Made by a program: the position numbers and the translations under genes
Part shown: one piece after another, positions 24,478 to 38,101 of the stretch
Position numbering within the stretch: the first letter of the stretch is position 1
Layout of the letters: each line of letters starts with the position of its first letter
The notes under the pieces: model-generated
What the model saw: only the letters and a program-made list of their open reading frames with translations
Database searches by the model: none
Told to the model about the DNA's origin: nothing
DNA from: Eonycteris spelaea
Taxonomy: Eukaryota; Chordata; Mammalia; Chiroptera; Pteropodidae
Assembly: GCA_003508835.1 (NCBI GenBank)
Contig: PUFA01000021.1
Span: 9,836,501-9,900,500, forward strand
Length of the DNA: 64,000 nt
Direction: 5' to 3'

Positions 24478-25000
24478 AAAATTAATTGATAACATACACA
24501 CAACAAAATTAACTATCTTAGCAGTTTTAAGCATAAATTTAGTAGCATTCGGTTGATTCACATTGTTGTGCAACCGATCTTCAGAACTTTCTTCATCTTG
24601 AAAAATTGAAGCTCTGGACTCATTAAACAATAACTCTCTATTCTCCAGGCCCCTCAGGCCCTGAAACCTGCCTCTCTACTTCCTGTCTCCAAGTATTTGA
24701 CTCCTGTAGTTACCTCGTGTAAATGGAATCATACAGGATTTGTCTTCTTGTGTCTAGCTTATTTCAGTTAGCATCATGTCCTCAGGGTTCATCCGTGTTG
24801 TAACATGTGTCAGAAGTTCCTTCCTTTTTAAGCCTGAATACTATTTCACTGTATGTATATACTGTATTTGTTTATCTGTTCTTCTGTCAATCGACACTTG
24901 GGTCACTTTCACCTTTTGGCCATTGTGAATAATGATGCTAGGAACATGGGTGTGTAATTACCCCTTTGAGACTCTGCTTTTGATTATTTGATTCTAGCAA
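24478..25000 (-). mobile_element. Old L1 3' end fragment, antisense
   Basis: 'cacaacaaaattaactatcttagcagttttaagca', 'ttgtgcaaccgatcttcagaac', 'gtgtaaatggaatcatacagg', 'ttatttcagttagcatcatgtcc', 'ggccattgtgaataatgatgc' follow the reversed L1 3'UTR and ORF2 end in order. Confidence 0.8.
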
Positions 25001-25204
25001 CATCGATATGTTCCAAATAGATCTTGGCTTGAATGCGATGGTTTGGAGGTTGACATACGTAAGAAATAACTTAATAAATGCTTACTTGTGGATTCAGAAC
25101 TTAGAAGCATAGTTGTGGTAGTGTGAACATTTTACATAGGACAAAAGCATTATAGTGAAAAAATACTACTAACTTATAGAACATAGAAGGTATCTCTAAT
25201 TCTT

Positions 25205-25325
25205 TTTTTAATTGAGGTATAATTGACATACAAGTATCAGTTTCAGGTGTATAATATAATGATTCAATATTTGTGTTTTGCAAAATGATGACAATAAATC
25301 TAGTTAACATTCATCACCTAGAACA
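25205..25325 (-). mobile_element. L1 3'UTR fragment, antisense
   Basis: 'ttgaggtataattgacatacaa', 'gtttcaggtgtataatataatgattcaatat' is the common reverse L1 tail. Confidence 0.75.
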
Positions 25326-26029
25326 TCATTAAGTGTCTTTAATTTTTAATATGAAAAGATACAAAGAACACCACTTGGTGAGTGTAAATATAAATTACCA
25401 TGGTTATTAATATTTTCATATTGCTATTATAGCTGAAAATGGTGTTTAGAACTATTTCCTACTTCCTACTTATCACATTTATGGTAGAAGACATAGAAGC
25501 CATTTAAAAATTATATGAACATTAATTCTACCCTTTACTGTCAATACTTTTTTGGTTTACTTTCCCCATGTATTAGGTGATATAGTCACATGAAAGAAAG
25601 GGATGCATTCTGAGAAATGCATTGCTAGGTGATTTCATCATTGTGCAAACATCATATCGAGGGTACTTACACAAACTTGGATGGTATAGCCTACTACTAT
25701 AATTGTAAGCGCTATATCAACTGACAGCATGGTAGGTTTGTTTACACCAGCATCACCACAAACAGGTGAGGAATGTGTTGCATTATGATGTTATGATGGT
25801 TACAGTGTCACTAGGTGATAAAAGTTTTTCAGCTTCATTATAATCTTATAGAGCACCATTGTATATCTAATTGTCTTATATATGTTCTTTATTGACCAAA
25901 AAGTCCTTATTTGGTGTATGACTGTAATCAATAATAAAAACAAAGCCAGAATTAGATACACATAGGAACGCAAATATTGTGGTTTTAATTCAGAATAATT
26001 CTGTTTACTAAGCTTGCTAAAAAATTCTC
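25326..26029. other. No gene seen
   Basis: AT-rich sequence without a notable frame or clear repeat. The part at 25600-25870 ('gcattgctaggtgatttcatcattgtgcaaacatc', 'gtcactaggtgata') may be an unnamed old repeat. Confidence 0.35.
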
Positions 26030-26104
26030 TATCATCTATCAGCTATCTATCAATTAATCATCTGTCATTTATCTATACCTATGTAAAATGTATATATATA
26101 TATT
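26030..26104. repeat. Degenerate (CTAT)n / (AT)n microsatellite
   Basis: CTAT/CATC-like tetranucleotides to about 26078, then an AT run at 26091-26104. Confidence 0.7.
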
Positions 26105-26379
26105 TTAAAATATTCAAATGTTTCTAAGAGAAGAGCCATGAGACATTAGAATAAAAATAGCCATAACAAAGCTGATGTATTCATTATATAGTCTACAAGT
26201 CATAAGAGATCAATTTTTATGAGTTCTACTGAACACATCTGTGAAAAACAATATATGAACAAAGCTTAACTTCTGCAAAGTTATTATTAATCTCTTCAAA
26301 TTTAACATTATTCTACTGCAAGAACACATTTTTTTTTACAATCTAATATAAGTATGTAAATAAGCTCAATGCAAAATAA

Positions 26380-26850
26380 ATGTTTAAAGACTTTCAGTCA
26401 TTCCTCTTCCAAATCCCTCTAAGGCATTTTATTTAGCTCATAAGGTTGTCTCTGATCTCCCATTTAAAGATAATCCTGTCATTTTCTATCAAATCAACTT
26501 CTTCTATATCCTGCAAAGCACTTGTTAGCACTTGAAATGATCTTTTTAATATATTTATTCACTCCTACCTATGTAATTCAGGGGTGAATCCAAATGTTGT
26601 CGGACTCTGAAGTTTATACAATTTTAGTAATTCCTGTAAAGAAAATAATTCAAAATCATGAGTACAAAATTAGGTATGAAATCTCTCGGAAAGACCTGTG
26701 CAAGTGAAGGTGATGCATTGCTGACTGAGCGTTAGGATAAATTCACCTCTGGCCTCTCCTGTTAGATCCCAAGATCTCTGTGAGTGGGAATTTTACATCT
26801 TGCTATATCTCTAGAACTTCACAGAATCTTAGTATGCTTTATTATTATTT
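26380..26850. repeat. L2 LINE fragments
   Basis: 'ttgtctctgatctcccat', 'tcctgcaaagcacttgttagcacttgaaatg', 'atttattcactcctacctatgt', then 'tctgtgagtgggaattttacatcttgctatatctctagaactt' follow typical L2 wording, broken at 26580-26760. Confidence 0.5.
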
Positions 26851-28554
26851 TTTAAAAATAAATTAAGGAAGGTATATGCCCTAATCGTACTTCCTTTATT
26901 GCCTATAATTGCTTCTCTCATGGCAAACGCAATTTCCTGGTGTTATAAATGACAGGGCACAATGGTTCCACATTATTTTATTGTTCCATTGGAGTTCTTG
27001 TATTGTTTTCCTGTTGTGCTTTGTGGAAAAATAATTTTATTGTGAAAAGAATTGCAATTTCCTGTCTAAATTGCCATAAGGTATGGCAACTCTGGTGATA
27101 GAATATCCTTTTACAGGTGAAATACAACTGTGGAAGATTTAACAAGATCATTTGTATTTTACCTTTTGGGAATTTATGGGTATTAGTATTTATTTATTTT
27201 GTTTAATTTTATTTTCTGAGCTTTTTTTTTAGTAAGTATATATTAATTTCATAATGAAAAATTAAAAGAAGTTAGGGGGAAAAAGAGTGAGTGATTTTCA
27301 CTGCATGAAACCTATCATCATTTTAGAGAATCTCTTCACACTGTGAAATTCCTATTTTTTTACTCCTTTATCTTAATTTTTGCCCTCAGAGTGGTGGTAG
27401 GTTATTTACAGTACAGGCAGAAGTCTCATAAGAGCAGAAGTGATTCTCAGTGCATAGCTCTCAGATCTGAATTTTGTAAATCTCCGTTATTCTTCTTGTT
27501 CTGCTGAGACATTTGAGAATACATGTGAAACACAGTATTACTCTATCTTGTTCGAATATTAGTAACTACATGCATGGGTCTGGACCCACAGTTGTTTTTA
27601 TTCCATTTCTCCTCTGAAAACCCTACTTTTTAAGGGCTTGCATTTTACCATTTTAAGTACATTCGATTTTAAGTAATTAACTTTAGAGCATATGGGACAA
27701 TGTGGTATGATTATCTGATCAGAGAGTTTCAGCGATCTTTATCCAAGTAGATGTATTAATTTAGGTGGTGTCTGCAGTGAAGAGTTACACCTCTGGTTTG
27801 ACTATGAAAGGTATTGAAACCAATAGCTGGGTGACTTCCCCTTGTAGGACACTGGCTAGATAAAAATACAGATATCTTTTGGGGGGATTAATTTAACTAA
27901 TTTACTACTGTCTTTTCTTGTTAACATTAGTAGAATGTTCTAGGCTAACTATACCCATCCCAGCACTGTGGATTCATGCTGACATCTGCTTAAGAAGAGT
28001 ATCATTAAGAAACTCTGCTGTCACCAAAATATACAAATGAAAATTATGTGCTTGACTCTAGGATAAATAGAAATGACTTTGAGATTATTTATTTATTTGA
28101 TTTGAATTACCACATCAGAGTATTCCCATATCTTGTCAATCCACAGTTTTTCTTTAGAAATTCTTGAATCAAACAGAGATATATGAAAAATTATAATTAA
28201 TGAATATTTACTAGGGGAATTATAAAGTAAGTGTGTGGAAAGTACTTCCAATTACCAAGACAACAATTTTCCAACATTAATTGAACAGAATTGAATGCCA
28301 GTGAATCAAATTTTGTCTACATTCAGTATTCTTAAAGAAGTTTTTAGGAATAGTTCAAGAATTAGTAAATTGAAGTTCTATGACCTGGCATGATGGGCTG
28401 GGGTCTAAAGAGAATATCAAGAGTTCACATATTGTAGGGGAGGTATAACATAGAGAGCGCTTCATGAGAGGTTAAAATTATGCATGTCATTTTGTTTGTT
28501 TGCTTTCTCTTTTTAAATGTGAATATTTGCTATGTATCTTCCAGCAATGATGGT
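26851..28554. other. No gene seen
   Basis: AT-rich unique-looking sequence with no open frame above 60 codons. Confidence 0.55.
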
Positions 28555-28680
28555 GTGTCGTAGTAGTTCTCAAACTTAACGTGCATCAAAATAATTAGAA
28601 GCGTTTGTTGTTAAAGCACACATTTCCTGTTCTTCCTAATACTGATGGTCCAGAAATCACAATTAACAGGACAACTGGTG
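28555..28680 (+). mobile_element. MER5-type hAT-Charlie fragment
   Basis: 'tagtagttctcaaacttaacgtgcatcaaaataattagaa' is close to the MER5A start 'cagtggttctcaaactttagtgtgcatcagaatcacc'. The rest is decayed. Confidence 0.65.
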
Positions 28681-28914
28681 AAGAGCATTGATGGACTGAA
28701 AATTACTCGTACATAGTTTCAAGGTTATAAATCTATCAGCTCATTATTTTGCATGCCTTTATGCAAAATGTGAGACCTGATAAATCCTGCAGCTTTGCTG
28801 ACGAAACAAAAAGACTGTTCATATAATTTCTGATATTGTAGAATTAATTTGAATATGGTAATCTATGACCACTAATTAGCAAAAATAAAGGCCTTTAGAT
28901 TTAGGATTTAGTTC

Positions 28915-29235
28915 CCATGTGTTCTTCATCCAGCTTCCTTCATGGTAACATCTTACATTTTATAGACAATATCAAAACTAGGAAGTAGACATTAGTCCAA
29001 TCTAAAGAATTTGTTCAGATTTCACTAGTTTTGTAGGTACTCAGTTGGGTGTATATAAAGTTCCATGAAATTTTAGCATATGTGTAGATTTGTATAGCAA
29101 CAAAACTCAAAACAGTTCCCCTATCACGAAGGTTTCTTTACCTCTTTATAGCAATACCTACCCTTCTTAATCCTGTCCCTAAACTCTCAGCCATTTATTT
29201 TTGGGAATGTGCAGGTGGTATTCCTTGTTATTTCT
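28915..29235. mobile_element. Old L1M-type fragment
   Basis: 'cttccttcatggtaacatcttaca', 'aaactaggaagtagacattagt', 'tcagatttcactagttttgtagg', 'gttccatgaaattttagcatatgtgtagatt' match a known old L1 3' region in order. Confidence 0.55.
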
Positions 29236-30411
29236 AGCTCACACCTTTCCTATCCTTACTAAGGTAAAATGTATGGCTATGAGATTTGGAGGAACCATAT
29301 TCCTAATGGCCGCCAGATCTGCAGTAAACAGGTTTTAGTGCCATTTAAAGTGGAGAAAGCACTCATTTGCATATGGTGGATCCCTGGTTACATAGCACAT
29401 AGACGGACAGAGATTGCTAAATGTATAGCATAGATTTCCATATTTTCTCACTGATTTCTAGTGAGAAAATCAGTGAGAAACTAGAGGGATTTCTAATTTT
29501 GAAAGGTCTGGCCACTGCTTTGAAATAGAATTTCTATAAAGGTTTTACCTCCAGCTGTCCTACATTCATCCAAAATATTCCAGATAAACGGCCACCAGAA
29601 AATTCCATAGGTCTTATGTGTCAGGTGGTCATGATTACAGGAAAATGTCTGCCAGCACTGTCTACACTGTTAGTTCCTACGGGCTGTCACGATTGTTCTG
29701 GCTATGAAGTGAGACGTGAATTCGTGATGTCTGAACCTAAAAGAAAAATTAGATCTTAAGAGTAAAAAGTTACTCAGTGGTTGGGGTCCATGTCTTCGCA
29801 TAGTCAGAAGTGTAGCCCAGGATGAGAGGGCGGGACCTGGACAGCTAACTCTGTGAGCTTGGTTTGGGCTCTCTCAGAGAGGGCCAGAAATATCTTCTGA
29901 TGAAATTTGGTACAAATCCAATCCCTGAGCTCTATGTCAACACTGATGCTGTGTGAGCTGACTCCTTGTGCACATTGCTTTATGCCTTTGCTATGGTGTT
30001 TCCCTGATATTTGTGGCCACGATAGAGGTGAGAGATTGAATTAACATTTTCTTTAAACTTTAATCATGGTTTAATATCAACCCACACGGATTAAATTTGG
30101 TAGGCAAAAACAGAACATAAAAATTTCCTCTCATTTTCTAGTCATTCTTTGAGGCTTGACAGGTTTCTTAAATATAAAATGGATTGAATGCCTGAGAATC
30201 TGCATATAGATTTTCCTTTCATTGCTTCTTTCCATCTAGCACAGTGGCTAAGAATGATGGTACAATGTTTTAGGCATAAAAACTTGTCTGACAATTTAAG
30301 AAATTTCAAGGGTAATTTTTAAAAACCATATACAAATTTTACCTTGCTCTTTAGGAATTAAGTAAGCCCTTGCCTAAGGTAATACGTGACTTACGTATTT
30401 TCATGCATTGT
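29236..30411. other. No gene seen
   Basis: AT-rich sequence. The main feature is the hairpin at 29444-29480. Confidence 0.5.
29444..29480. repeat. Perfect 14-bp inverted repeat with 9-nt loop
   Basis: TTTCTCACTGATTT (29444-29457) is the exact reverse complement of AAATCAGTGAGAAA (29467-29480). Confidence 0.9.
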
Positions 30412-30453
30412 TTTCTTTCTTTCTTTTCTTTTTTCTTTTTTTTTTTTTTTTTG
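30412..30453. repeat. Pyrimidine tract (CTTT)n-(T)n
   Basis: Only C and T over about 40 bases, ending in a long T run. Confidence 0.85.
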
Positions 30454-30462
30454 AGAGGAGGG

Positions 30463-30562
30463 GCGGTACTGACTCAACAATTCCATAAGGCAGGAAAGAC
30501 AGATATTATCTGCATTTTGAGGATGGGCAAACAAGGTTGGAACTTACAGACGCAGAGATAAG
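30463..30562 (-). repeat. MIR fragment
   Basis: 'caacaattccataaggcagg', 'gatattatctgcattttgagg', 'acagacgcagagataagc' follow reversed MIR. Confidence 0.5.
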
Positions 30563-31345
30563 CTTTTGAAATGTTATCTACTAATCTTCGTGTTTCTCTC
30601 TTCTGTATTTCCTTGTATCTGACTCTTCCCCTGACCAAGGAGGCTTCCACTTTGCCTCCGCTGAATTGTGATTATTGGACCAGAAATGCAAGAGAAAAAT
30701 TAGACAATGTTTATAAAAGTCGAATTTTGCTAAGAGAAGAAATACTCTTGAGAATCAAAAAGAATAGTTCCTGAAGGAGGCAGGATGTAGTGTGTATGTC
30801 ATAACAATGGATCGGAAAAGGAATAGAAACAACCTCAAGTGACTTGCTAGAGGCTAGGCGAGAGTGCCCTGGTCAGTAGTAAGAAAGAAGAGTTTGATGG
30901 ATTTGACCTTGCAAGAGGTCAGTGGGTCCTTGGATGTGGACACACCTGCGGGTCCACTGAGAGAATCAGGTCAGCATTGAGGGAGTGCCCTGCACTGTCC
31001 GTGACCAGGACCAAGGGAGTGAGTGCATGGGAGCTCAGCCAAGGGCTACAGACACTCTGTCACTGTCTAAGGGAAGCCTGCATGTGAGCTGTGTTAAGGA
31101 CTCACACAGGCCCTCTTTCATGACTGCCTGGCACGACCCTTTTAGCAGAATTGGGCTAGAGTGGAAAGAGCAAGAGAAAGTATCGTATGGCAGAAGTGGT
31201 GAGGGAAGCAGGATCACGTCACAGGGAGCATGGTAGGGCATGTTAGATGCTGGTCTCAAATGCAATAGGGAAGCAGTGAAGCATTTCAAGCAGAGGAATG
31301 ACCAGATTCAGTTAAAATTTTAAAAGATCATGTTGGCTGCTCTGT
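30563..31345. repeat. Possible L2-type remnant (clearest at 31200-31345)
   Basis: 'ggagcatggtagggcatgtt', 'caatagggaagcagtgaagcatttcaagcagaggaatgacc', 'aaaagatcatgttggctgctctgtgg' follow a widespread ancient phrase ('gggaagccactggagggttttgagcaggggagtgac ... aaagatcactctggctgctgtgtgg') I associate with L2-like repeats. The earlier part is uncertain. Confidence 0.45.
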
Positions 31346-32300
31346 GGAATAAATGCACAAATTGACCTTTTCGTCCTGTGAAATTCCAATTGCCCTGATT
31401 TTCTTTCAAAATCACTCTCAGATCTATGTTGCACTCTTTCTCTGCTGTGTTCTTGGAGAGCTGGCCTCTGCCAGTATGTTCCCCAGTCTCCCTTGCCAAA
31501 TGGCTTCCCTCCACATGAGGCCAATGGGAAGCCCTGAGGGGGATTGGAGAGTGAAAGGAAGTAGGAAGCCAGTTGCAAATCCTGATATGCTCCTCTGGCC
31601 TGCTGACATTGGAGAAGATCTTACTTCTGCTAAAAGAGCTAGCTACTGCACCACCAGCATCTCAGATCTGGCATCGACACTCACAGAGAACACAAATGGG
31701 ACCCTGTAACCATGTTCTTGAGGACACAGCAAAGACTACTTCCTGGAAAGACCGCAGTGGCCAGCCTACAGGTGATACAACGCCTAATCAATTAGCGCAG
31801 ACATCATTATCCAATCCATAGCACTTGAGGATTTCGATTTCCTAGTACGGACAGACATTACTTGTGTTCTGCAGCTGTGAAAAGGGATCATCATTTTTCT
31901 TCCCACAACCAGCCCTAGAATGTCACCTCTGTGTTATACCAGGTTCACTGCCTGTAAGTAAACTTACTAAATACTCACTTTTTGATTTCTGTGTCTTACA
32001 TTCTTTTTATTCCCCTGCATCCTCACCGACATGCTTCAAATGGTGACTTCTCTGGGGTTCTTGCTTCCTCTAGGAAACGCATCCTTCCTGGTCCCAGCCC
32101 TACCAGGCATCTCTCACATAGGGCTAGTTCTCTGCAGGTGGCCCCGGGCTCAGCGACTGGACTATGGTATCATCACACGTCTTTCTATCCTTTGGGACCT
32201 AGAGGGAACGTTGGCTGTTGCTAATCTTTTGCATGCCTCACTTTTTCCTGTTTGACCTTTAAGTTCTTGCAAATGGTAATTGTATTTAGTTTTCCCAAGT
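31346..32300. repeat. Ancient interspersed repeat, class uncertain
   Basis: Phrases such as 'gaggccaatgggaagccctgagggggattggagag', 'gtcccagccctaccaggcatctc' and 'gttggctgttgctaatctttt' recur in mammalian genomes as an old repeat, but I cannot name it. Several overlapping frames on both strands (31312-31821, 31982-32371) are by-products. Confidence 0.35.
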
Positions 32301-34804
32301 CGAATTTCTTCTGTGGGATTTCTTGGCATCATTTCTATTTTTTTCTGACTAGACGCAAACTGATAGAGCAATATAATAGAAAGACTCTACATTTAGCAAA
32401 GAAAGAACTGTGGATGAAAAAAAGAGGTTCTACAGAAAGTGACCTCACAGGGTGATCTGACCAAAAATTCCTAACTGGACAGGTCATGGTGGGCAGTCAC
32501 ACCCAAGGCATATAACTTTTTAATAAAAGGTTTATCTTTGCCTTAAGCAGACCAGCCCATAGTTTCTGTGCATCTAGGTTAAAACACCTTTAAAATAAAC
32601 TGTAAAAACCTTCAGGAAAGCATATAATTTTGGTAACTATCCTATAGTGCAACACTCCCTTGCTTTTTCCCACCTCCGTGTAATCTTCCTTATGTTCCCT
32701 CCTTGATTTCAAATGCCTAAAAGAAGCTGCAAAACCGTTCTCTCCTGCGCATTTGCAATCTCGCTACCTGGGAGATGTTGCCAGTTTGGCTCAAATAAAT
32801 TTATAAAAATGCTCTACAGGTTTGGACATTGCTTGTGCCAATAGAACTTGAAGAACAATTCCAACTTTACTGTTTATTAACTTTGTCTTTGAACAACTAA
32901 TTTCACTTCCTGAATCTTAGGTTTTTTTTTTTTCTTTTTAAATATGGAATTGCTTATTTTATGAAGCTTTGATTAGGATTCTGGCATGATGGATCCAACT
33001 AACGTTGCTAGAATTGCTCTAAAAAGCTCTTACAGAAGTGCTATTAAATTTGATATTTTTGGCCATTTCAGTTATGCGTGACTGCTTTATATTTCTGAAT
33101 ATGTGGTTTAGTATATGGTTTTTATATGTCTATGTGTGAATGCAGATACTTTCTGCAAACTCTTTTCCAAGTTAATGATATTTGTGGATTCAGTGGTTGT
33201 TAAGTCATGGCTTTAGGAGTTGCGTGTTCCTCTCTCAATGGTTGCTTTTCTTAACCAAAGAAAATCCAGTGTGTGTGGGGGGGGGTGGTGAAATGATATA
33301 AGATTTTTTTGCTAACTTTAAAAATTTCTAGTTTAATCCTGGGTTAGGATTAACATATGTTCAGAATTCCGGGGCAAAATAAGTAGAATTTTAGCCTTGT
33401 CCTCTTTAGCACCAATGATTTAATACAATTATTTTTTCCTCGTAGATAGCGGAAACCAATGCCTCTAAATCAAAAGAGCTGACATAGCACTAGGTTTATT
33501 TCTAGATTTATTATGAACATAGGCAGCTGTGGTTAGTGTTAAAAATAGGTTGGCTTAAGGCTTGAAGTATAATTAATTGAATGAAAAAATATATTATTTT
33601 TCACAACCCTTTACTAAATATATCATATTGGGTATCTGTAAAATCATCAGTTTAAGACTGGTTACTGAGAAATCTTCATAATTTATTCAGGCTTCTACAT
33701 CTGCTTAATCTTTATTTTCTATGTAAAAGTTTTTTTCCTTAGTTAAAAATCATAACCTTGCTCTTTGAGAGGGGATTATTCTCCTAAGTATATTATAATA
33801 AACAACCATATGAACTTCTGCATAATAAAAATATATTAAAATATAACTTGGAACCATTATTTTGAATATAAATGTGTAATGATGTAATGATTAAAGCAGG
33901 AATTAGAAGGTAAATTTATTTTGGATTTGGCTGTATTTCCAACACCATGAGCTTGAAGAGACTCACTCCCTAACTCTGGTTTCCAGTTGAAAATAAAACA
34001 AAATATTTGGATAAAAATTTCACAATATCCATTGCTTCACTTACTTGATGTTAGTTGGTTTGACTAATTCACTTCAACTTAACTGGTGTTTAATCACGCT
34101 GACTCAATACACAGTTTTTATTGGTATAATATAGTATTAGCCTCTTTCTCTGTTTATCCCACTTCAAACATGCACATATGCTATTCTATCTATATTTTAA
34201 TGGCTAAGGAGTACAATTTATAAAATTTTATTTTATTTTTAATACTCTCTACTGAAGCTTGTGGAATCATTTGAGGACAGCCATTCTTGTTAGCTACAAA
34301 CTGAATTTGAATGAGCAATATAAATCAGTGCCTACATTATTTCTTCTGCATTTTAGAGATGACATAGATAACTTCTTAGTCTCTGGAGGTTTCACAGGGA
34401 CTTTTTACTGAATTTAGGGCAGCTCTGACCCAGCTCTGACATTTCCTTGCTCCATAGACTTTAAAGGTTTCTGGTTGCTATGGAAACGAGACATAAATTT
34501 CTCACTCAGGAATGCTTGACCATGGTCAAGAGGAAGACCTCATCGAAAGTTTGTGGCCCTATCTTCCCAACTTTCCTATGTTCCAGGCCAATGAGAGGAC
34601 TCTGCTTTTCCCAAACACGCTTCCTCTACTCCTTTAAACAACTCTCCTTAAAGAGTCTTACTTAAGCTTCACGTCTGACCTCAAATCCAAGGCCTTATAA
34701 GTTTTTGTTGATCTCCACAATGAGAGGTAATGACATTCACTTTTAAATACCAATCATGTGCTGATTAAACTTTTAGGGATCCTTATTCTGCCTGGAATTA
34801 ATAG
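32301..34804. other. No gene seen
   Basis: AT-rich. A (G)9 run lies at about 33279. The frame at 34480-34665 is unrecognised. Confidence 0.5.
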
Positions 34805-34900
34805 CCATTTATAGGACAAAATTTGTAGCCTGTTGAGGACAGGAATGTATCTTGGTATTCCTTTTGTATTTAGCACAATGTTTTGGATGTAATAAGTGGG
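34805..34900. repeat. L2-type fragment
   Basis: 'gttgaggacaggaatgtatcttggtattccttttgtatttagcacaatg' follows the 'gagggcaggaactgtgtcttg...tagcacagtgcctgg' phrase. Confidence 0.5.
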
Positions 34901-37734
34901 AAGATTCTAAACTCTGAATATCAGGACGTGTGGGGGCCAACTCTGTAACAGTGCTGTAGATAGATATTGTGGGATAGAGGGTGGGGTAACTATTTTCGCT
35001 TAGAGTAGTTGTAAAGTTCACAAAAGATATGATCTTTGAGCAGGGACATGATGAAGAAACGCGTGTTTTGCCACAGGAACAAAGAAGGCTATTTTATGCC
35101 TTGCAGACATAATAGATTTTGTGAGAAAGATGTGGATTATGGGAAATGAGATCAAAATGGCAAGTTAGGGTCAGCTGTGAAGAGTTGTATACGGTGCATT
35201 GAGTTTGGAATTCATTTTCAAGGCCATGGGAAAGGTATGGGGATTTTAACAATGAGTGTGTGACAGCAACAGATTTTTTTTTTCTTTTTTTTTTTGAGAT
35301 GGAACTGCTGACAGCAGTGTGGCACGGAAACCAGTGTCCATGGCATTGGGCCATCAACCAGAATCTACAGGTGACAATTTCTATGCAATCTGCATTCCCT
35401 GGTAATGCACAGTAGCGTAGCAACTAATTAAATTATCACCTGTATTCACCTGGAAGGACACACTCCTTGACTATTAGATTTCGGAAGACCTTCATAGAGG
35501 GCAAACCATACTATCTGAGCATAGTGTGTGAGGTTTGAAACATTATATTTAATAAGTTATTTCATATTTCTCAAATGAAGAATACCTATATTGGTACGCA
35601 ATTTTGTATTAAAAATAATTATCGGATTTTAGTGCTCAGAAACAGGGAGGTGTAACTTCTGAAAGGCTGGGAAGGCAGGTTTAGGTGAGGAGGCTTATAT
35701 CAGATCACTTAGAGTTCCCAGTCTGGAAGCAGAAGCAAGGTCACTGTTTCTTAATCAACTTCCTTATCTCCACTAGGCTGACTCTGCTGTCCTAATCTGC
35801 CATCAGCCTAATACTACTTCTCCTTTCTTCTGTCGATATTCATCATTTTTCAGTTTTTTAGTTCTTAAGATATAGGTATCACATACATTTCCAGTCACAA
35901 AGAATGATCTTCTTCTCCTTGAAAACTGGCATTGTTATTATTATTATTATTTAATGATTCATAACATCTTTCAGCCAAGGATGCCCCCCCGCACCCCAAA
36001 ATTACCTGGAAGATCATTTATCTGAACCAGTTTTTATCTCTGTCAAAATGGATTTCAATGATTATTGCCAGGGTTCTAGAACACTGAACAGAGCAGCTGG
36101 ATTGTTTGGTGGTAAAGATGGGCCCTGGCCAGTAGATGGTGCCTTGTAGTCCACAAATACTTTATCACACCAACTACTAGTTAAGCAGTCTTTAAATTCC
36201 TCTGACTACTTATAAAATGGGTAAGTTCATATTAATAGTGAAAGGTTTGCTCTAGGTTATAACTAGGACTTTAAAGGTCTTTCATGTGAAGATTAGGTAA
36301 CTCAAAGTTTGATTAACAGAGAGGAGGAAGGGGTCCAACTCATCTGTGGGCTCACACAGAAAGAGATGCCATTTTGTCACTTTTTCTTTGGGAACATTTT
36401 TATTTATAACCATACCTTCTAGTGAAAGTTTGTCCTGTCTGAACATCTACATCACTGCCAAGCAAACGAGATTCAGATACAGCTCCAAGCCCTTAGTTTC
36501 TATTTTTACAACAAAATCTGCCCATAGCTGCCTCTTTACATTACTTTCATCCTATCTGGCCTTGACAAATGCTATAAATTAGGATAAAAAAGAGAGGTAA
36601 AGGGTAGCAACAGGAAGAATGAAGTTCATCTACAAATTCCAGGTCTCTGAAGAATTTCTGAGGACATATGTTATAAAGAACCAGAAGAGTTTTCAGAACT
36701 CCTGTGTTCTGAAGTGAATTTCTTTTTGTATGCTTTAAGAAGTCAATTATTTTTTCTAAGTAATACTCTGAAATTACATTTCATTAAAATGTAAATCAAT
36801 AGATTTTTATATGCAAGGGATTACTTCATGTGACTTTTATTAACTTCAAATTTCATAAGAACTTTAAAGAGTTTAGTTTTATAATCACCTCCAAGTGTTA
36901 CTTTTTATTCAGTAGTTGGAGCTTTAATATGTGGAAATTTGTTATTTGGGAGATATAAAAAGTTAATTTTATATAGTCACAATAACTATTTGCTTTTTCT
37001 GCTGTGTGGTAATCTTTTAGAGTACAAGTAAATGTCAGGTGACAACAGTAGAAAAAAATTTTGTTAGGTGGCCATTTTTACTGTGATAGAAAAATACACT
37101 CTTCTCTATAGACAATTCAATAGTTACTATGCTGAGGGTTCCATAAAAATTAACCAGTAAGTTGGAAAACATTGAGTCACTAATTTTATTATTTTCATTT
37201 ATGATTTGTTTATTTATTATATTAGTCAAGAAAAATGCATATGTGCCTTCGTGTGTATACACACACACACATATGCTACCTGCACCATTAAAATTCTAAG
37301 CAAATAAACCACATATATGTGGAAAACTTTACTGACTATGGCTCAGAAGATAGTGTCAAAAGCCACTTTCTAGGAACAAGGACACTGGAATTAGATATTA
37401 TTGCCCTCAAATTTATGTACTTCTCTGGTCTCCAGATATGAATTTCTAATCTTTTCTTTAACATTCCATACTGGTGTCATGTCACTGCCCGTATATCAAA
37501 TGTTAAAAAAAATTTGCCTCCTACACCTCCAAAGCGCAGGTGTGGCCTACCTGGGTTCAGGGCCTTGCCACCCTTTGGGTTTCCTTGAGGAGAAACTGCA
37601 GTGTTGACTTCCACTTCCTCAACTTCTCTTGTAGAGCTCGGATCATTTTTCCTCCTTTCTGCCACGCCTTAGTCCAGCCCTTCGTACATACCTCTTACCT
37701 AAATGACCGTAATAATGACTCCTAACTGGTCTAG
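34901..37734. other. No gene seen
   Basis: Contains poly(T) at 35273-35294 and (ATT)n at 35934-35952. Scattered frames of 60-109 codons (35094-35423 minus, 36346-36582 plus, 37401-37725) are not recognisable. Confidence 0.45.
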
Positions 37735-37739
37735 GTAAC

Positions 37740-38101
37740 TGCTGTAGACTAATTGCTTGTTTTCCCCACCCCGATTCATTTGTTGAAACTTAATCCCCAA
37801 CATATCAGGAGGTATGACCTTTGCGAGGTGATTAGGTCATGAGGGTGGAGCCCACATAAGTGGGATCCATGCCTTTAAGAAAGAAGCCTTTGAGAGTGCC
37901 CTCGCCTCCGCCCCCATGTCATGACACAGTGAGAAGACACTGTCTATGAACCAGGAAGTGTGTGCCCCTACTAGACACAGAATCTGCTAGAGCTTTGATC
38001 TCGGACGTCCAGCCTCCAGAACTGTGAGAAAAAAATTGCTGTTGTTTGTAAGCTACGTAGTCTGTGGTACTCTGTTATATCAGCCTAAATGGACTAAGAC
38101 A
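37740..38101 (+). mobile_element. ERVL-MaLR solo LTR (MST/MLT1 type)
   Basis: The element starts TG and ends CA. Inside are 'attcatttgttgaaacttaatccccaa', 'gtgattaggtcatgagggtggagccc', 'gatctcggacgtccagcctccagaactgtgag' and 'gtctgtggtactctgttatatcagcc', in MaLR LTR order. It is flanked by GTAAC (37735-37739) and GTACT (38102-38106), a 4/5 match to a 5-bp target duplication. Noncoding. Confidence 0.85.

Noticed and set aside
30370..30561. 63-codon plus ORF with poly-Phe
   Set aside because: Produced by a pyrimidine tract followed by a MIR fragment.
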